The notes beneath the pieces are model-generated. The model ran no database searches and was not told where the DNA came from. It was given only the letters and a program-made list of their open reading frames with translations. From Paracoccus shandongensis (lineage in GTDB: Bacteria > Pseudomonadota > Alphaproteobacteria > Rhodobacterales > Rhodobacteraceae), in NCBI RefSeq assembly GCF_017315735.1, contig NZ_JAFLRK010000012.1, positions 26,857 through 90,856 on the forward strand: a DNA stretch of 64,000 nucleotides. Direction: 5' to 3'. This document shows, one piece after another, positions 1-7,915 of the stretch. Made by a program: the position numbers and the translations under genes. Positions within the stretch are counted from its first letter, which is position 1. Each line of letters opens with the position of its first letter.

Positions 1-1171
1 CGCGCCGTCCCATCGCCAGATCCGCCAGCACCTGCCCGATCAGCGTGGACATCTGCGCGCCGTGCCCGGAATAGCCCATGCCATAGATCATGCCGTCCAC
101 CTCGCCCGCGCGGGGGAAGCGGTCCTTGGTCATGTCCACCAGCCCGCCCCAGCAGTAATCCACCGGCACATCGGCCAGATGCGGAAAGATCGCCGTCATG
201 GACCGGCGCAGGATCGCCCCCGACTTCGCGTCCGCCTTCTGGTCCGACCGGGCCGAGAACCGCGCCCGCCCGCCAAAGATCAGCCGCCGGTCGGGCGACA
301 GGCGGAAATAGTTGCCGATGTTCATGGACGTGACGCAGGTCCGGTCGCCGGGCAGGGTGGCCGCGACCTCGGCCTTTGTCAGGGGCCGCGTCGCGATGAT
401 GAACGACCCGACCGAGATGATGCGCCGCCGGAAATGCCGCAAGGGCGCCGTGGTGCCATAGGCCCCGGTGGCGACAATCACCCGATCCGCCACAAGCCGC
501 CCGCGCGGGGTCTGCAAGTCCCACCCCCTGGCTGCCCTGGCCCGCCCCGTCATGGGTGCGCCTTCCCAGATCCGCGCGCCGTGCCGCGCCGCCGCCCCGG
601 CCAGCCCTTGGGCATAGCGGCCCATATGGATCATCGCGGATTTCTCATACAGCATCGCGCCGTGGAAGCTGTCCGACCCGACCTCGCCCGCCAGGTCGGC
701 GCGGTCCAGCCAGCGGGTGTCGGGGTCGACCTCGGCATGGATCAGGTCGAAATTCGCGCGCAGGCCCGCGACATGGCTTGCCTTGGACGCCAGCTTCAGC
801 TTGCCCGAGCGGCGGAAATCGCAGGCGATGTTTTCCTCGGCCACGATCTGCTCGATCATGTCGATGGATCGGTCATAGGCGCGGTAAAGCGCATGCGCGC
901 GTTCCGTCCCCAGATGCGCCTTGGCGTCGCCATAGCCATGGGCGATGCCGTTGTTCAGGTGCCCGCCATTGCGCCCCGAGGCGCCCCAGCCGACGGTCTC
1001 GGCCTCCAGCAGGGCCACGCTGACGCCAGCCCTGGCCAGGCTGCGGGCGGCGTTCAGCCCGGTGAAGCCGCCGCCGATCACGGCCACGTCGAAGCGGCCC
1101 TCGACCGGCCCGGCCTCGGCCCCGGCAAAGGGGGCCACGCCGTCCTGCCAATAGGATGCGTGGCGGGTCAC
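1..1171 (-). CDS. FAD-dependent amine oxidase, DadA/PuuB-like (partial)
   Basis: This is a FAD-dependent oxidoreductase of the glycine oxidase/D-amino-acid oxidase superfamily, of the kind that oxidises primary or secondary amines such as gamma-glutamylputrescine. About 390 residues are visible; the 3' end lies beyond the window edge. The FAD Rossmann motif VIGGGFTG lies near residues 31-38, after a short RHASYWQDG leader. A GWGASGRNGG flavin segment follows, and the C-terminal YSGHGAQMSTLIGQ substrate/flavin motif is reached. The GTG start overlaps the stop of the upstream HAD gene by 4 bp (GTGA), so the two are translationally coupled. The family assignment is firm; the substrate is inferred only from the neighbouring aminotransferase, M20 hydrolase and aldehyde metabolism genes. 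Confidence 0.85.
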   Translation of the reverse strand, partial: MTRHASYWQDGVAPFAGAEAGPVEGRFDVAVIGGGFTGLNAARSLARAGVSVALLEAETVGWGASGRNGGHLNNGIAHGYGDAKAHLGTERAHALYRAYDRSIDMIEQIVAEENIACDFRRSGKLKLASKASHVAGLRANFDLIHAEVDPDTRWLDRADLAGEVGSDSFHGAMLYEKSAMIHMGRYAQGLAGAAARHGARIWEGAPMTGRARAARGWDLQTPRGRLVADRVIVATGAYGTTAPLRHFRRRIISVGSFIIATRPLTKAEVAATLPGDRTCVTSMNIGNYFRLSPDRRLIFGGRARFSARSDQKADAKSGAILRRSMTAIFPHLADVPVDYCWGGLVDMTKDRFPRAGEVDGMIYGMGYSGHGAQMSTLIGQVLADLAMGRR

Positions 1172-1833
1172 AGCCCCACCACCTCGGCCAGGCCCGAGAT
1201 GTCGCGGACCTCGGTATAGCCGTAATGGGGGTTCGCGGGTTCGTGGCCCCGGTTCACCCAGACCTTGTTGCGGATGCCGATGTCATGGGCGGTCATCAGG
1301 TCATAGCGGAAGGACGAGGACACATGCAGCACGTCCTCGGGTCCGCAGCCAAGCTGGTCGAACATGTATTCAAAGGCGCGCATCCGGGGCTTGTAGGCGC
1401 CGGCGCTTTCCGCCGTGAACACATGGTCGATGGGCGCGCCCAGCCTGGCGATGTTGTGGGGGATCTGGTCGTTCATGGAATTGGTCAGCGCCACCAGCGG
1501 GATCTTTCCGGCGATGCGCTGAAGGCCCGCGGGCACGTCCAGGTTCGGACCCCAGGTCGGCACGCGGTCATAGATGTCGGCGGCCACCGCCGGATCGAAG
1601 GCCAGGCCGTTGCGCTTGCAGGTGCGTTCCAGCGCGTTGTGGACGACCTCGGCATAGGGTTTCCAGACGCCCAGAACCTCGTCCAGGCGGTAGGCCGCAA
1701 AATTGGCGATGAACTTCTCCATCCGGGGGCCGGACAGCTGGGCGCCGTAATGGTCGCGCGCGGCGCCCGCCATGTCGAAGAAGATCATCGTGCCGTGGCA
1801 ATCGAAGGTGATGAATTTCGGGCGCTGCGCCAT
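1168..1833 (-). CDS. HAD hydrolase, haloacid dehalogenase type II family
   Basis: This 221-residue HAD-superfamily hydrolase resembles type II L-2-haloacid dehalogenases. Motif I is FITFDCHGT with nucleophile Asp11. Motif II is ALTNS and motif III contains the Lys of AYKPRMRAFEYM. The type II family keeps a single Asp in motif I, as here. The start is set by AGGAGG upstream of ATG at 1833; longer in-frame extensions upstream have no ribosome site. It is the first gene of the minus-strand unit that continues into the FAD oxidase with a 4-bp overlap. In such clusters these proteins usually act as small-molecule phosphatases or dehalogenases of unknown substrate. A second type II HAD gene lies at 7126. 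Confidence 0.85.
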   Translation of the reverse strand: MAQRPKFITFDCHGTMIFFDMAGAARDHYGAQLSGPRMEKFIANFAAYRLDEVLGVWKPYAEVVHNALERTCKRNGLAFDPAVAADIYDRVPTWGPNLDVPAGLQRIAGKIPLVALTNSMNDQIPHNIARLGAPIDHVFTAESAGAYKPRMRAFEYMFDQLGCGPEDVLHVSSSFRYDLMTAHDIGIRNKVWVNRGHEPANPHYGYTEVRDISGLAEVVGL

Positions 1834-2028
1834 GGGGCCTCCTGCGGGTCGGTTTTTCCCATCTTGGACGCACCGGGGCGGCGGGGTGTGCGGCAGTCGC
1901 CCGCCTGACGGCAGGAGATTGCGAAAATCCCGCGACGGACGGCAGGCCGTGCCGCCTGCGCCGCGACAACGGTGCCCGAGCCGCTGTGGAGCGGGCCAAT
2001 CTGGCGGCAACCAAGGAAAGGAACCGCC

Positions 2029-2391
2029 ATGACGCTGCTGACCCCCATCGACACCGCCCCCGCCTTTGCCCCGCACGAGGATGTGGCCGCCGCTGACAAG
2101 CTGATCGCCGGCGCGCCCGCCTTCAAGACCTGGGCCCTGGACGAGGTGCCGCTGGGCAACTGGACCAAGATCCGCACCGGCATCTGGGAAGCCACCCCCG
2201 GCACCACCCGGTCCGCCAAGGGCGAGGCGCTGGAATTCTGCCATATCCTGTCTGGCGTCGTTGACCTGACCGAGGACGGCGGCGAGACGCGCCGGTTTGC
2301 CGCAGGCGACAGCTTCCTGATGAAGCCGGGCTTCAAGGGCACCTGGAAGACGGTCGAAACCGTGCGCAAGATCTATGTCTTCGCCGACTGA
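2029..2391 (+). CDS. Cupin domain protein (DUF861/EutQ-like)
   Basis: This is a 120-residue single-domain cupin. The segments EFCHILSGVVDLTEDGG and FAAGDSFLMKPGFKGTWKTVET match the two conserved cupin motifs of the DUF861 (cupin_3) group, common beside FAD amine oxidases. The metal-binding histidine set is reduced, as is usual in this group, so catalysis is not assured; it may bind a sugar, ureido or amine ligand. AAGGAAAGG precedes the ATG. It lies divergent to the HAD/FAD pair with about 195 bp between, and its 3' end overlaps the next gene by 17 bp, so it heads the plus-strand operon. Confidence 0.8.
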   Translation: MTLLTPIDTAPAFAPHEDVAAADKLIAGAPAFKTWALDEVPLGNWTKIRTGIWEATPGTTRSAKGEALEFCHILSGVVDLTEDGGETRRFAAGDSFLMKPGFKGTWKTVETVRKIYVFAD

Positions 2392-3481
2392 CCTGCTGGC
2401 CCGGCTGGTGGGCTTTCCCAGCGTCGTGGGCGGCCCGAACGGCGCGATCATTGCGTTCGTGCAGGATTACCTGCGCGGGTACGGGGTGGAACCCGCCCTG
2501 ATCCCCGGACCCGAGGGCGACCGCTGGAACCTGTTCGCCACCATCGGGGATCCCTCGCGCGCGGGTTACGTCCTGTCGGGCCACCTCGACGTGGTCCCGG
2601 CGGGGGAACCCGGCTGGCAGGGCGATCCCTTCATGCTGCGCAGCCATGGGGACCGCCTGATCGGACGCGGGGCCTGCGACATGAAGGGCTTTGTCGCGGC
2701 CGCCCTGGCCATGGTGCCCGAACTGGCCGCCATGCCGCTGTCCGCGCCGATCCACATCGCGCTGTCCTATGACGAGGAAGCGGGCTGCCGGGGGGTGCCG
2801 CATCTGCTGGCGGCGCTGCCGGGTCTTTGCGCCCCGCCCTTGGGGGCGATCATCGGAGAGCCGTCCGGCCTGGTGCCGGTCTTGGCCCACAAGGGCAAGG
2901 CGGCGCTGCGGCTGGCGGCGTCGGGCGTGGCGGGGCATAGCTCGCGCCCCGACCTGGGGGTGAACGCCATTCATGCGCTGCTGCCCGCGCTGAACGCGGC
3001 GGCGGCGCAGGCCGTGGTGCTGCAATCGGGGCCCCGGGACGCGCGCTTCGCGCCGCCCTGGTCCAGCCTTCAGATCGGCACGGTCACGGGCGGGCAGGCC
3101 GTCAACATCATCCCCGACCATGCCGAGGCGCAGATCGAGGCCCGCGCCATCCAGGGCGTCGATCCCAAGGCGATCCTGGCTCCGGTCGTCGCGGCGGCGC
3201 AGGGGCTGGCGGTGGACTGGCTGTCCTCCTATCCCGCGCTGGCCTTGGACCCCGATCACCCGCTGGCGCGGCTGATGGCCGACCTGACCGGCGCCACCCC
3301 CCTGGGCGCCGTCAGCTATGGGACCGAGGCCGGGCTTTACCAAGGGGCCGGGATCCCCGCGATCATCTGCGGCCCCGGCGACATCGCCCGCGCGCACCGC
3401 CCCGAGGAATACCTGACAACGGGCGAACTGGATGATTGCTGCGCCCTGATCCGCCGCCTGGGGCAAGGGCTTTGCCCGTGA
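2375..3481 (+). CDS. argE: M20 family deacylase, ArgE/acetylornithine deacetylase-like
   Basis: This 368-residue zinc peptidase of the M20 family resembles acetylornithine deacetylase and hydrolyses an N-acyl amino acid or amide in the cytoplasm. Metal and catalytic motifs are present: GHLDVVP (His70, Asp72), GACDMKG (bridging Asp102), YDEEAG (general base Glu and its neighbour), and a late AHRPEEY histidine. GVAGHSSRPDLG marks the dimerisation lid domain. The start lies inside the cupin gene (17-bp overlap), which supports coupled translation. In this catabolic context it is more likely to release an amino acid from an N-acylated intermediate than to serve arginine biosynthesis, so the symbol indicates homology only. 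Confidence 0.85.
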   Translation: MSSPTDLLARLVGFPSVVGGPNGAIIAFVQDYLRGYGVEPALIPGPEGDRWNLFATIGDPSRAGYVLSGHLDVVPAGEPGWQGDPFMLRSHGDRLIGRGACDMKGFVAAALAMVPELAAMPLSAPIHIALSYDEEAGCRGVPHLLAALPGLCAPPLGAIIGEPSGLVPVLAHKGKAALRLAASGVAGHSSRPDLGVNAIHALLPALNAAAAQAVVLQSGPRDARFAPPWSSLQIGTVTGGQAVNIIPDHAEAQIEARAIQGVDPKAILAPVVAAAQGLAVDWLSSYPALALDPDHPLARLMADLTGATPLGAVSYGTEAGLYQGAGIPAIICGPGDIARAHRPEEYLTTGELDDCCALIRRLGQGLCP

Positions 3482-3595
3482 CGGCATTTTCTGCGGCACC
3501 GCCCATGCGATCCGCAGGACATGCCGCGCGCACCGGCCAGATCGGTGATCCCGGGGGCGCGCCCGTGGCAGGATAACCGCAACAAGGATGAACCG

Positions 3596-4405
3596 ATGAC
3601 CACCACCACGACCCCCGCGCTTGCCGCCTTTACCCCCGCCCATCTGCCGCAGGCGCTGCGCCTGTCCCGGCAGGCGGGCTGGCCCCACCGGCAACAGGAC
3701 TGGGCGCTGACGCTGTCGGTCTCGCAAGGGGTCGTGGCGCTGGACGGGGATCGCGTGGTCGGCACGGCGCTGTGTTCGCCCTTCGGCCCGGTCGCCACCC
3801 TGAACATGATCATCGTCGATGAGGCGATGCGCGGGCGTGGCCTAGGCCGCACGCTGATGGATGCCATCATCGCCTTGGCCGGGGACCGGGAAATGCGGCT
3901 GGTCGCCACCACCGACGGGCTGCCGCTTTACGAAAAGCTGGGCTTCCACGCCACCGGGCAGATCGTGCAGCACCAAGGCATCGCGACCGCAGCAGCGCCG
4001 GACCTGCCCGTGACGACCGGCACCTCCGCCGATATCGACCGCTTGGCCCCGACCGACCGCGCCGCCAGCGGCATGGACCGCGCGCCCCTGCTGCGCGCCA
4101 TTGCCGCCGAAGGCGAGGTTCTGATCTGCAACACCGGCTTCGCCCTGCTGCGCGACTTCGGACGGGGCCGCGTCGTCGGCCCCATCACCGCCCCCGACAC
4201 CGCCACCGCCCGCGCCATGCTGACGGATGCCGCGCGCCGCTGCGAGGGCACCTTCCTGCGCGCCGACCTGCGCGCAGGGCAGGGATTGGAGCCGCTGGCC
4301 GCCCGCCTGGGCCTTGCCCCCGTGGGCGGCGGCACCGCCATGGTCCGCAACCCGCAGACCCCCGATCCCACGACCTTTGCCCTGATCTCGCAGGCCCTTG
4401 GCTGA
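3596..4405 (+). CDS. GNAT N-acetyltransferase with YitH-type C-terminal domain
   Basis: This 269-residue protein has an N-terminal GNAT fold with acetyl-CoA motif A MRGRGLGRTLMD near residues 80-91. A YEKLGFHATG segment follows, and then a second domain (about residues 140-269) of the type found in YitH-like acetyltransferases. The ATG at 3596 follows AAGGA with eight bases of spacing. It stands between the M20 deacylase and a class III aminotransferase. An acetyltransferase and a deacylase in one operon suggest an acylated amine intermediate in the pathway, an inference only. Confidence 0.8.
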   Translation: MTTTTTPALAAFTPAHLPQALRLSRQAGWPHRQQDWALTLSVSQGVVALDGDRVVGTALCSPFGPVATLNMIIVDEAMRGRGLGRTLMDAIIALAGDREMRLVATTDGLPLYEKLGFHATGQIVQHQGIATAAAPDLPVTTGTSADIDRLAPTDRAASGMDRAPLLRAIAAEGEVLICNTGFALLRDFGRGRVVGPITAPDTATARAMLTDAARRCEGTFLRADLRAGQGLEPLAARLGLAPVGGGTAMVRNPQTPDPTTFALISQALG

Positions 4406-4419
4406 ACCCGGAGAAGAAA

Positions 4420-5793
4420 ATGCTGAGCAATTCCCTTGTCGAGCTTGACCGCCGGCACCTGATCCACCCGGTTTCCTCCTTCCGCGGGCATGAGGCGCGC
4501 GGCGTGCGCATCCTGACCGGCGGGCAGGGCGCGACCGTCACCGATGCCGAGGGCCGGACCCTGATCGACGGCTTCGCGGGCCTGTGGTGCGTGAACGCGG
4601 GCTATGGCCACGAAAGCATCGTCGAGGCCGCAGCCGACCAGATGCGCAAGCTGCCCTATGCCACCGGCTATTTCGACCTTGGGGCCGAGGCCCCGATCCG
4701 CCTGGCCGCCGCGCTGGCCGAACGCGCACCCGGCGATCTGAACCACGTGTATTTCACGCTGGGCGGGTCGGACGCGGTGGACAGCACGATCCGCTTCATC
4801 CGTTATTACTGGCACGCCAAGGGCCAGCCGGGGCGCGACCAGTTCATCTCGGTCGCGAACGGCTATCACGGGTCCACGACCATGGGCGCGGGACTGACCG
4901 CGCTGCCGCTGTTCCACGACGGGTTCGGCGCGCCCTATGACTGGCAGCACAAGATTTCGTCCCATTATCTTTATCGCAACCCGGTGGGCACAGACTCGCA
5001 GGCGGTGATCGATGCCTCGGTCGCGGAACTGCGGGCCAAGATCGAGGCCATCGGCCCCGACCGCGTCGCCGCCTTCTATGTCGAGCCGATCCAGGGGTCC
5101 GGCGGCGTGCTGGTTCCGCCCCCCGGCTGGATCAAGGCGATGCGCGACCTTTGCGCCGGATACGACGTGCTGTTCGTCGCCGACGAGGTCATCACCGGCT
5201 TTGGCCGCACCGGCCCGCTGTTCGCCTGTCAGGACGAGGGCATCGTCCCCGACCTGATGACCACGGCCAAGGGCCTGACCTCGGGCTATGTGCCGATGGG
5301 CGCGGTCTTCATGCGCGATCATGTCTATGAAACGCTGGCCGACGGGGCGGGGGCCAAGGCCATCGGGCACGGCTTCACCTATTCCGCCCATCCCGTCTCG
5401 GCCGCCGTCGCGCTGGAGGTGCTGGCGCTTTACGAAGGGGGGTTGCTGGAGAATGGCCGCCGCGCGGGGGCGCGGTTGCAGGCGGGGCTGGAAAGCCTGC
5501 GCGATCACCCGCTGGTAGGCGACGTGCGGGGCAGGGGGATGCTGGCGGCCGTCGAACTGGTCGTGGACAAGGACGCCAAGACCCCGCTGCCGCCTGCCAT
5601 CCAGCCTGCCACGCGGCTGTTCGACCGCGCATGGGACCAAGGGCTGATCGTGCGGTCCTTTGCGCAAGGCATCTTCGGCTATGCCCCGCCGCTCTGCTGC
5701 ACGGAGGATCAGATCGACGCCATTGTCGAACGCACCCGCGCTGTCCTGGACCTGACGCTGGAGGATCCCGAGATCCGCGCGGTCCTGCGCTGA
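4420..5793 (+). CDS. Class III (omega) aminotransferase, PLP-dependent
   Basis: This 457-residue fold-type I aminotransferase belongs to the class III family (polyamine/beta-alanine:pyruvate type). The PLP-binding lysine is Lys284 in TTAKGLTSGYVPMGAV. The ADEVITGFGRTG segment carries the pyridine-ring Asp, and HAKGQPGRDQFISVANGYHG is typical of the omega-amine:pyruvate group. It likely moves an amino group from a terminal amine to pyruvate or 2-oxoglutarate in the cytoplasm. It follows the GNAT gene after 14 bp and overlaps the next gene by 3 bp. With the PuuB-like oxidase nearby, putrescine- or taurine-like amines are candidate substrates. Confidence 0.88.
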   Translation: MLSNSLVELDRRHLIHPVSSFRGHEARGVRILTGGQGATVTDAEGRTLIDGFAGLWCVNAGYGHESIVEAAADQMRKLPYATGYFDLGAEAPIRLAAALAERAPGDLNHVYFTLGGSDAVDSTIRFIRYYWHAKGQPGRDQFISVANGYHGSTTMGAGLTALPLFHDGFGAPYDWQHKISSHYLYRNPVGTDSQAVIDASVAELRAKIEAIGPDRVAAFYVEPIQGSGGVLVPPPGWIKAMRDLCAGYDVLFVADEVITGFGRTGPLFACQDEGIVPDLMTTAKGLTSGYVPMGAVFMRDHVYETLADGAGAKAIGHGFTYSAHPVSAAVALEVLALYEGGLLENGRRAGARLQAGLESLRDHPLVGDVRGRGMLAAVELVVDKDAKTPLPPAIQPATRLFDRAWDQGLIVRSFAQGIFGYAPPLCCTEDQIDAIVERTRAVLDLTLEDPEIRAVLR

Positions 5794-6704
5794 TGGCGCT
5801 GCTGCTGCATTCGACGCCCGAACGCGGGGCCGTCTGGGGGCGCATCTTCGCCGATGCGGGCGAGGGCTTCATCGCGGACGAGGCGGGCGTCACCGACCCC
5901 GCCCTTGTCACGCACCTGGCCTGCTGGACCCCGCCCGCCGACCTGGCGCGCTATCCCAACCTGCGCACGGTGATCTGCGTGGGCGCGGGCACCGACCATT
6001 TCCCGCCGCTGCCCCCGGGCGTGGCCCTGTCGCGCACCCTCGCGCCGGGGATCGAGGCGATGGTCCGCGATTGGGTGGTCATGGCGGTGCTGGCCCTGCA
6101 CCGCGACCTGCCCGCCTATCTGGAGGATGCCGCGCGCGGTGCATGGCAGCCGCGCCCGGCCCGGCTGGCCCGGTCCCGCCGGGTGGGGATCATGGGCATG
6201 GGCCGGATCGGGCGGCTGGCGGCGGAAAGCCTAGGTGCCCTGGGCTTTTCGGTCGCGGGCTACAGCCGTTCGGGCGCGCCGGTGGAGGGCGTCGCGGTCT
6301 TCGGCGCGGATCGGCTGGACGATTTCCTGGCCGGGGCGGACATCCTGGTCTGCCTGCTGCCCCTGACGGACCGGACGCGGAGGATGATGAACGACGCCTT
6401 TCTGGCCCGCCTGCCCGCCGGGGCGGGTCTGGTCCAGGCCGGGCGCGGCGCGCAACTGGACATGGACGCGCTGCGCCGGGCGCTCGACAGCGGCCGCCTG
6501 TCCGCCGCCATGCTGGACGTGACCGACCCCGAGCCCCTGCCCGCCGACCACTGGGCCTGGACGGACCCGCGCGTGCTGATCACCCCGCATGTCGCCGCCC
6601 ATACCGATGCCGCCGAGGGCGCGCGCCATGCCCTTGCCGTGATCCGTGCCGATCGCGATGGCCAGCCCGTGCCGGGCCTGGTGGACCGCAGCCGGGGATA
6701 TTGA
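5793..6704 (+). CDS. ghrA: D-2-hydroxyacid dehydrogenase, glyoxylate/hydroxypyruvate reductase A-like
   Basis: This 303-residue NAD(P)-dependent 2-hydroxyacid dehydrogenase resembles GhrA. GIMGMGRIGR is the dinucleotide-binding loop. The catalytic triad is recognisable: Arg in VQAGRGAQLD, Glu in DPEPLP and His in TPHVAAHTD. The family reduces glyoxylate or hydroxypyruvate in the cytoplasm. The start ATG overlaps the aminotransferase stop (TGATG), so it is the last gene of the operon that begins at the cupin. It could remove a 2-oxo acid made by the transaminase. No upstream start with a ribosome site was seen. Confidence 0.85.
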   Translation: MALLLHSTPERGAVWGRIFADAGEGFIADEAGVTDPALVTHLACWTPPADLARYPNLRTVICVGAGTDHFPPLPPGVALSRTLAPGIEAMVRDWVVMAVLALHRDLPAYLEDAARGAWQPRPARLARSRRVGIMGMGRIGRLAAESLGALGFSVAGYSRSGAPVEGVAVFGADRLDDFLAGADILVCLLPLTDRTRRMMNDAFLARLPAGAGLVQAGRGAQLDMDALRRALDSGRLSAAMLDVTDPEPLPADHWAWTDPRVLITPHVAAHTDAAEGARHALAVIRADRDGQPVPGLVDRSRGY

Positions 6705-6741
6705 GATGACTGATTCCTGCCGCAGGACCATCGCGCCGATT

Positions 6742-6763
6742 GGCGAAGGCCATCGCCTTCGCC
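6742..6763. terminator. Stem-loop after ghrA
   Basis: A perfect 9-bp stem (GGCGAAGGC paired with GCCTTCGCC) with a 4-base loop lies 38 bp after the ghrA stop. There is no T-tract, so simple intrinsic termination is unsure. It could be an mRNA-stabilising 3' hairpin. Confidence 0.5.
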
Positions 6764-6806
6764 GCCTGATGACATGGCCACCAGAACCGCCGGGCCTCAA
6801 AGGCTC

Positions 6807-6842
6807 GGCCAGCACCCGCCCCGCCCCCGGCGGGCGCTGGCC
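6807..6842. other. Long GC-rich stem-loop
   Basis: GGCCAGC-A-CCCGCC pairs with GGCGGG-C-GCTGGCC around an 8-base loop, giving a 14-position stem with one mismatch. It has no T-tract. It lies 44 bp after the previous hairpin and 283 bp before the next gene, so it is either part of a composite terminator or a structured leader or small RNA. Confidence 0.45.
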
Positions 6843-7125
6843 TTCCGTGGTCGCGGGGCTGCGCCGTCTCTGGTTGCACCCTCGCGCGGTGGGCAGGGGA
6901 AACGCGATGCCTTTCCTGATCCCGCCCGTGCCGGGCACCCTGGGCGCGGACTCGCGCGATATGCCGCGCGGTGCCCCGATACGAAAGAATCTGCTGCGCC
7001 GCCCCCATGTTTCGGCGTTTTGCAAACCCCGGATGACGCAATCTGGATGCGACGGGATGACGACGCCCGCGCTTCCGCCGACCTGACCGCCGCACACTCT
7101 GCGGCACCTGCGAAAGGAAGTTCCC

Positions 7126-7857
7126 ATGGCCACCCTGACGGCGGCGAAACCCCTGGACCGCTTTTCCTATGTCACCTTCGACGTGGTGGGCACCCTGATC
7201 GACTTCGAGGGCGCGATCACCGGCGCGCTGCAAAAGATCGCCGCCGACGCGGGCATGACCGTGGACGGAGAGGCCGCGCTGGCCCTCTATCGCAACGCCC
7301 GCTATCAGCCCGATGCGCTGCGCTTCCCCGACGACCTGGGCCGCTGCTACGCCCAGATCGCGGCCGCCACCGGCCTTCCCGACACCCCGGAAAACCGCCG
7401 GTTCATGATCGACGCCGTGGGCGAGGCGCAGCCCTTCCCCGACAGCGTGCAGGCCATGGCGCGGCTCAAGGCGCGCTACAAGCTGATCGCCATGACCAAT
7501 GCCCGCCGCTGGGCCTTCGAGAAATACGAGGCGAAGCTGGGCAATCCCTTCTGGGCCAGCTTCACCACCGACGACACCGGCACCGAAAAGCCCGACCCGG
7601 CCTTTTTCCACCAGGTCTTCGACTTCGTGGAACAGGACGGCGGCAGCAAGGACGACATCCTGCACACCGCGCAAAGCCAATACCACGACATCGGCATTTC
7701 GCGCCAACTGGGCATGACGAACGCCTGGATCCAGCGCCGCCATGCGCAACAGGGATACGGCGGCACCATCGAACCGGCCCAGTTCACCGAACCCGATTAC
7801 CACTTCCACGCGCTGATCGACCTCGCCGAAGCGGCCGACAAGGCCTTCGGCAACTGA
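7126..7857 (+). CDS. HAD hydrolase, haloacid dehalogenase type II family
   Basis: This 243-residue HAD hydrolase is related to the gene at 1168. Motif I is TFDVVGTLIDF with a single nucleophilic Asp. MTNARR forms motif II, and TGTEKPDPAFF carries the motif III lysine. It starts the operon of the Dpp-type importer, separated from the binding-protein gene by 58 bp. AAAGGAAG precedes the ATG. The pairing of type II HADs with oxidase and importer genes recurs in this window. The substrate is unknown; a dehalogenase or phosphatase role in the same catabolic route is inferred. Confidence 0.82.
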   Translation: MATLTAAKPLDRFSYVTFDVVGTLIDFEGAITGALQKIAADAGMTVDGEAALALYRNARYQPDALRFPDDLGRCYAQIAAATGLPDTPENRRFMIDAVGEAQPFPDSVQAMARLKARYKLIAMTNARRWAFEKYEAKLGNPFWASFTTDDTGTEKPDPAFFHQVFDFVEQDGGSKDDILHTAQSQYHDIGISRQLGMTNAWIQRRHAQQGYGGTIEPAQFTEPDYHFHALIDLAEAADKAFGN

Positions 7858-7915
7858 CTTCACCCGCCCCTGAGCGACCGAGAGAGCCGCCGGGCCTGAC
7901 AACAGGGAAGATGAC

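Larger units (their letters stand above)
6705..7125. other. 421-bp gene-free gap with two strong stem-loops
   Basis: No convincing gene is present on either strand; the open frames lack family likeness and ribosome sites. The stretch holds two GC-rich hairpins (6742-6763 and 6807-6842) in its first third. Its last third is somewhat less GC-rich, and AAAGGAAG lies just before the ATG at 7126. It separates the ghrA operon from the HAD/ABC importer operon, so it probably contains the terminator of the first and the promoter of the second. No known riboswitch consensus was recognised. Confidence 0.6.

Noticed and set aside
3928..5667. Long open frame on the minus strand opposite the GNAT and aminotransferase genes
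   Set aside because: It has Arg/Gly/Pro-rich composition without any family motif and lies opposite well-supported genes; typical shadow frame of GC-rich DNA.
6646..7086. Plus-strand open frame covering most of the 421-bp gap
   Set aside because: It begins inside ghrA in another frame, has no ribosome site and runs through both hairpins with no family motif.
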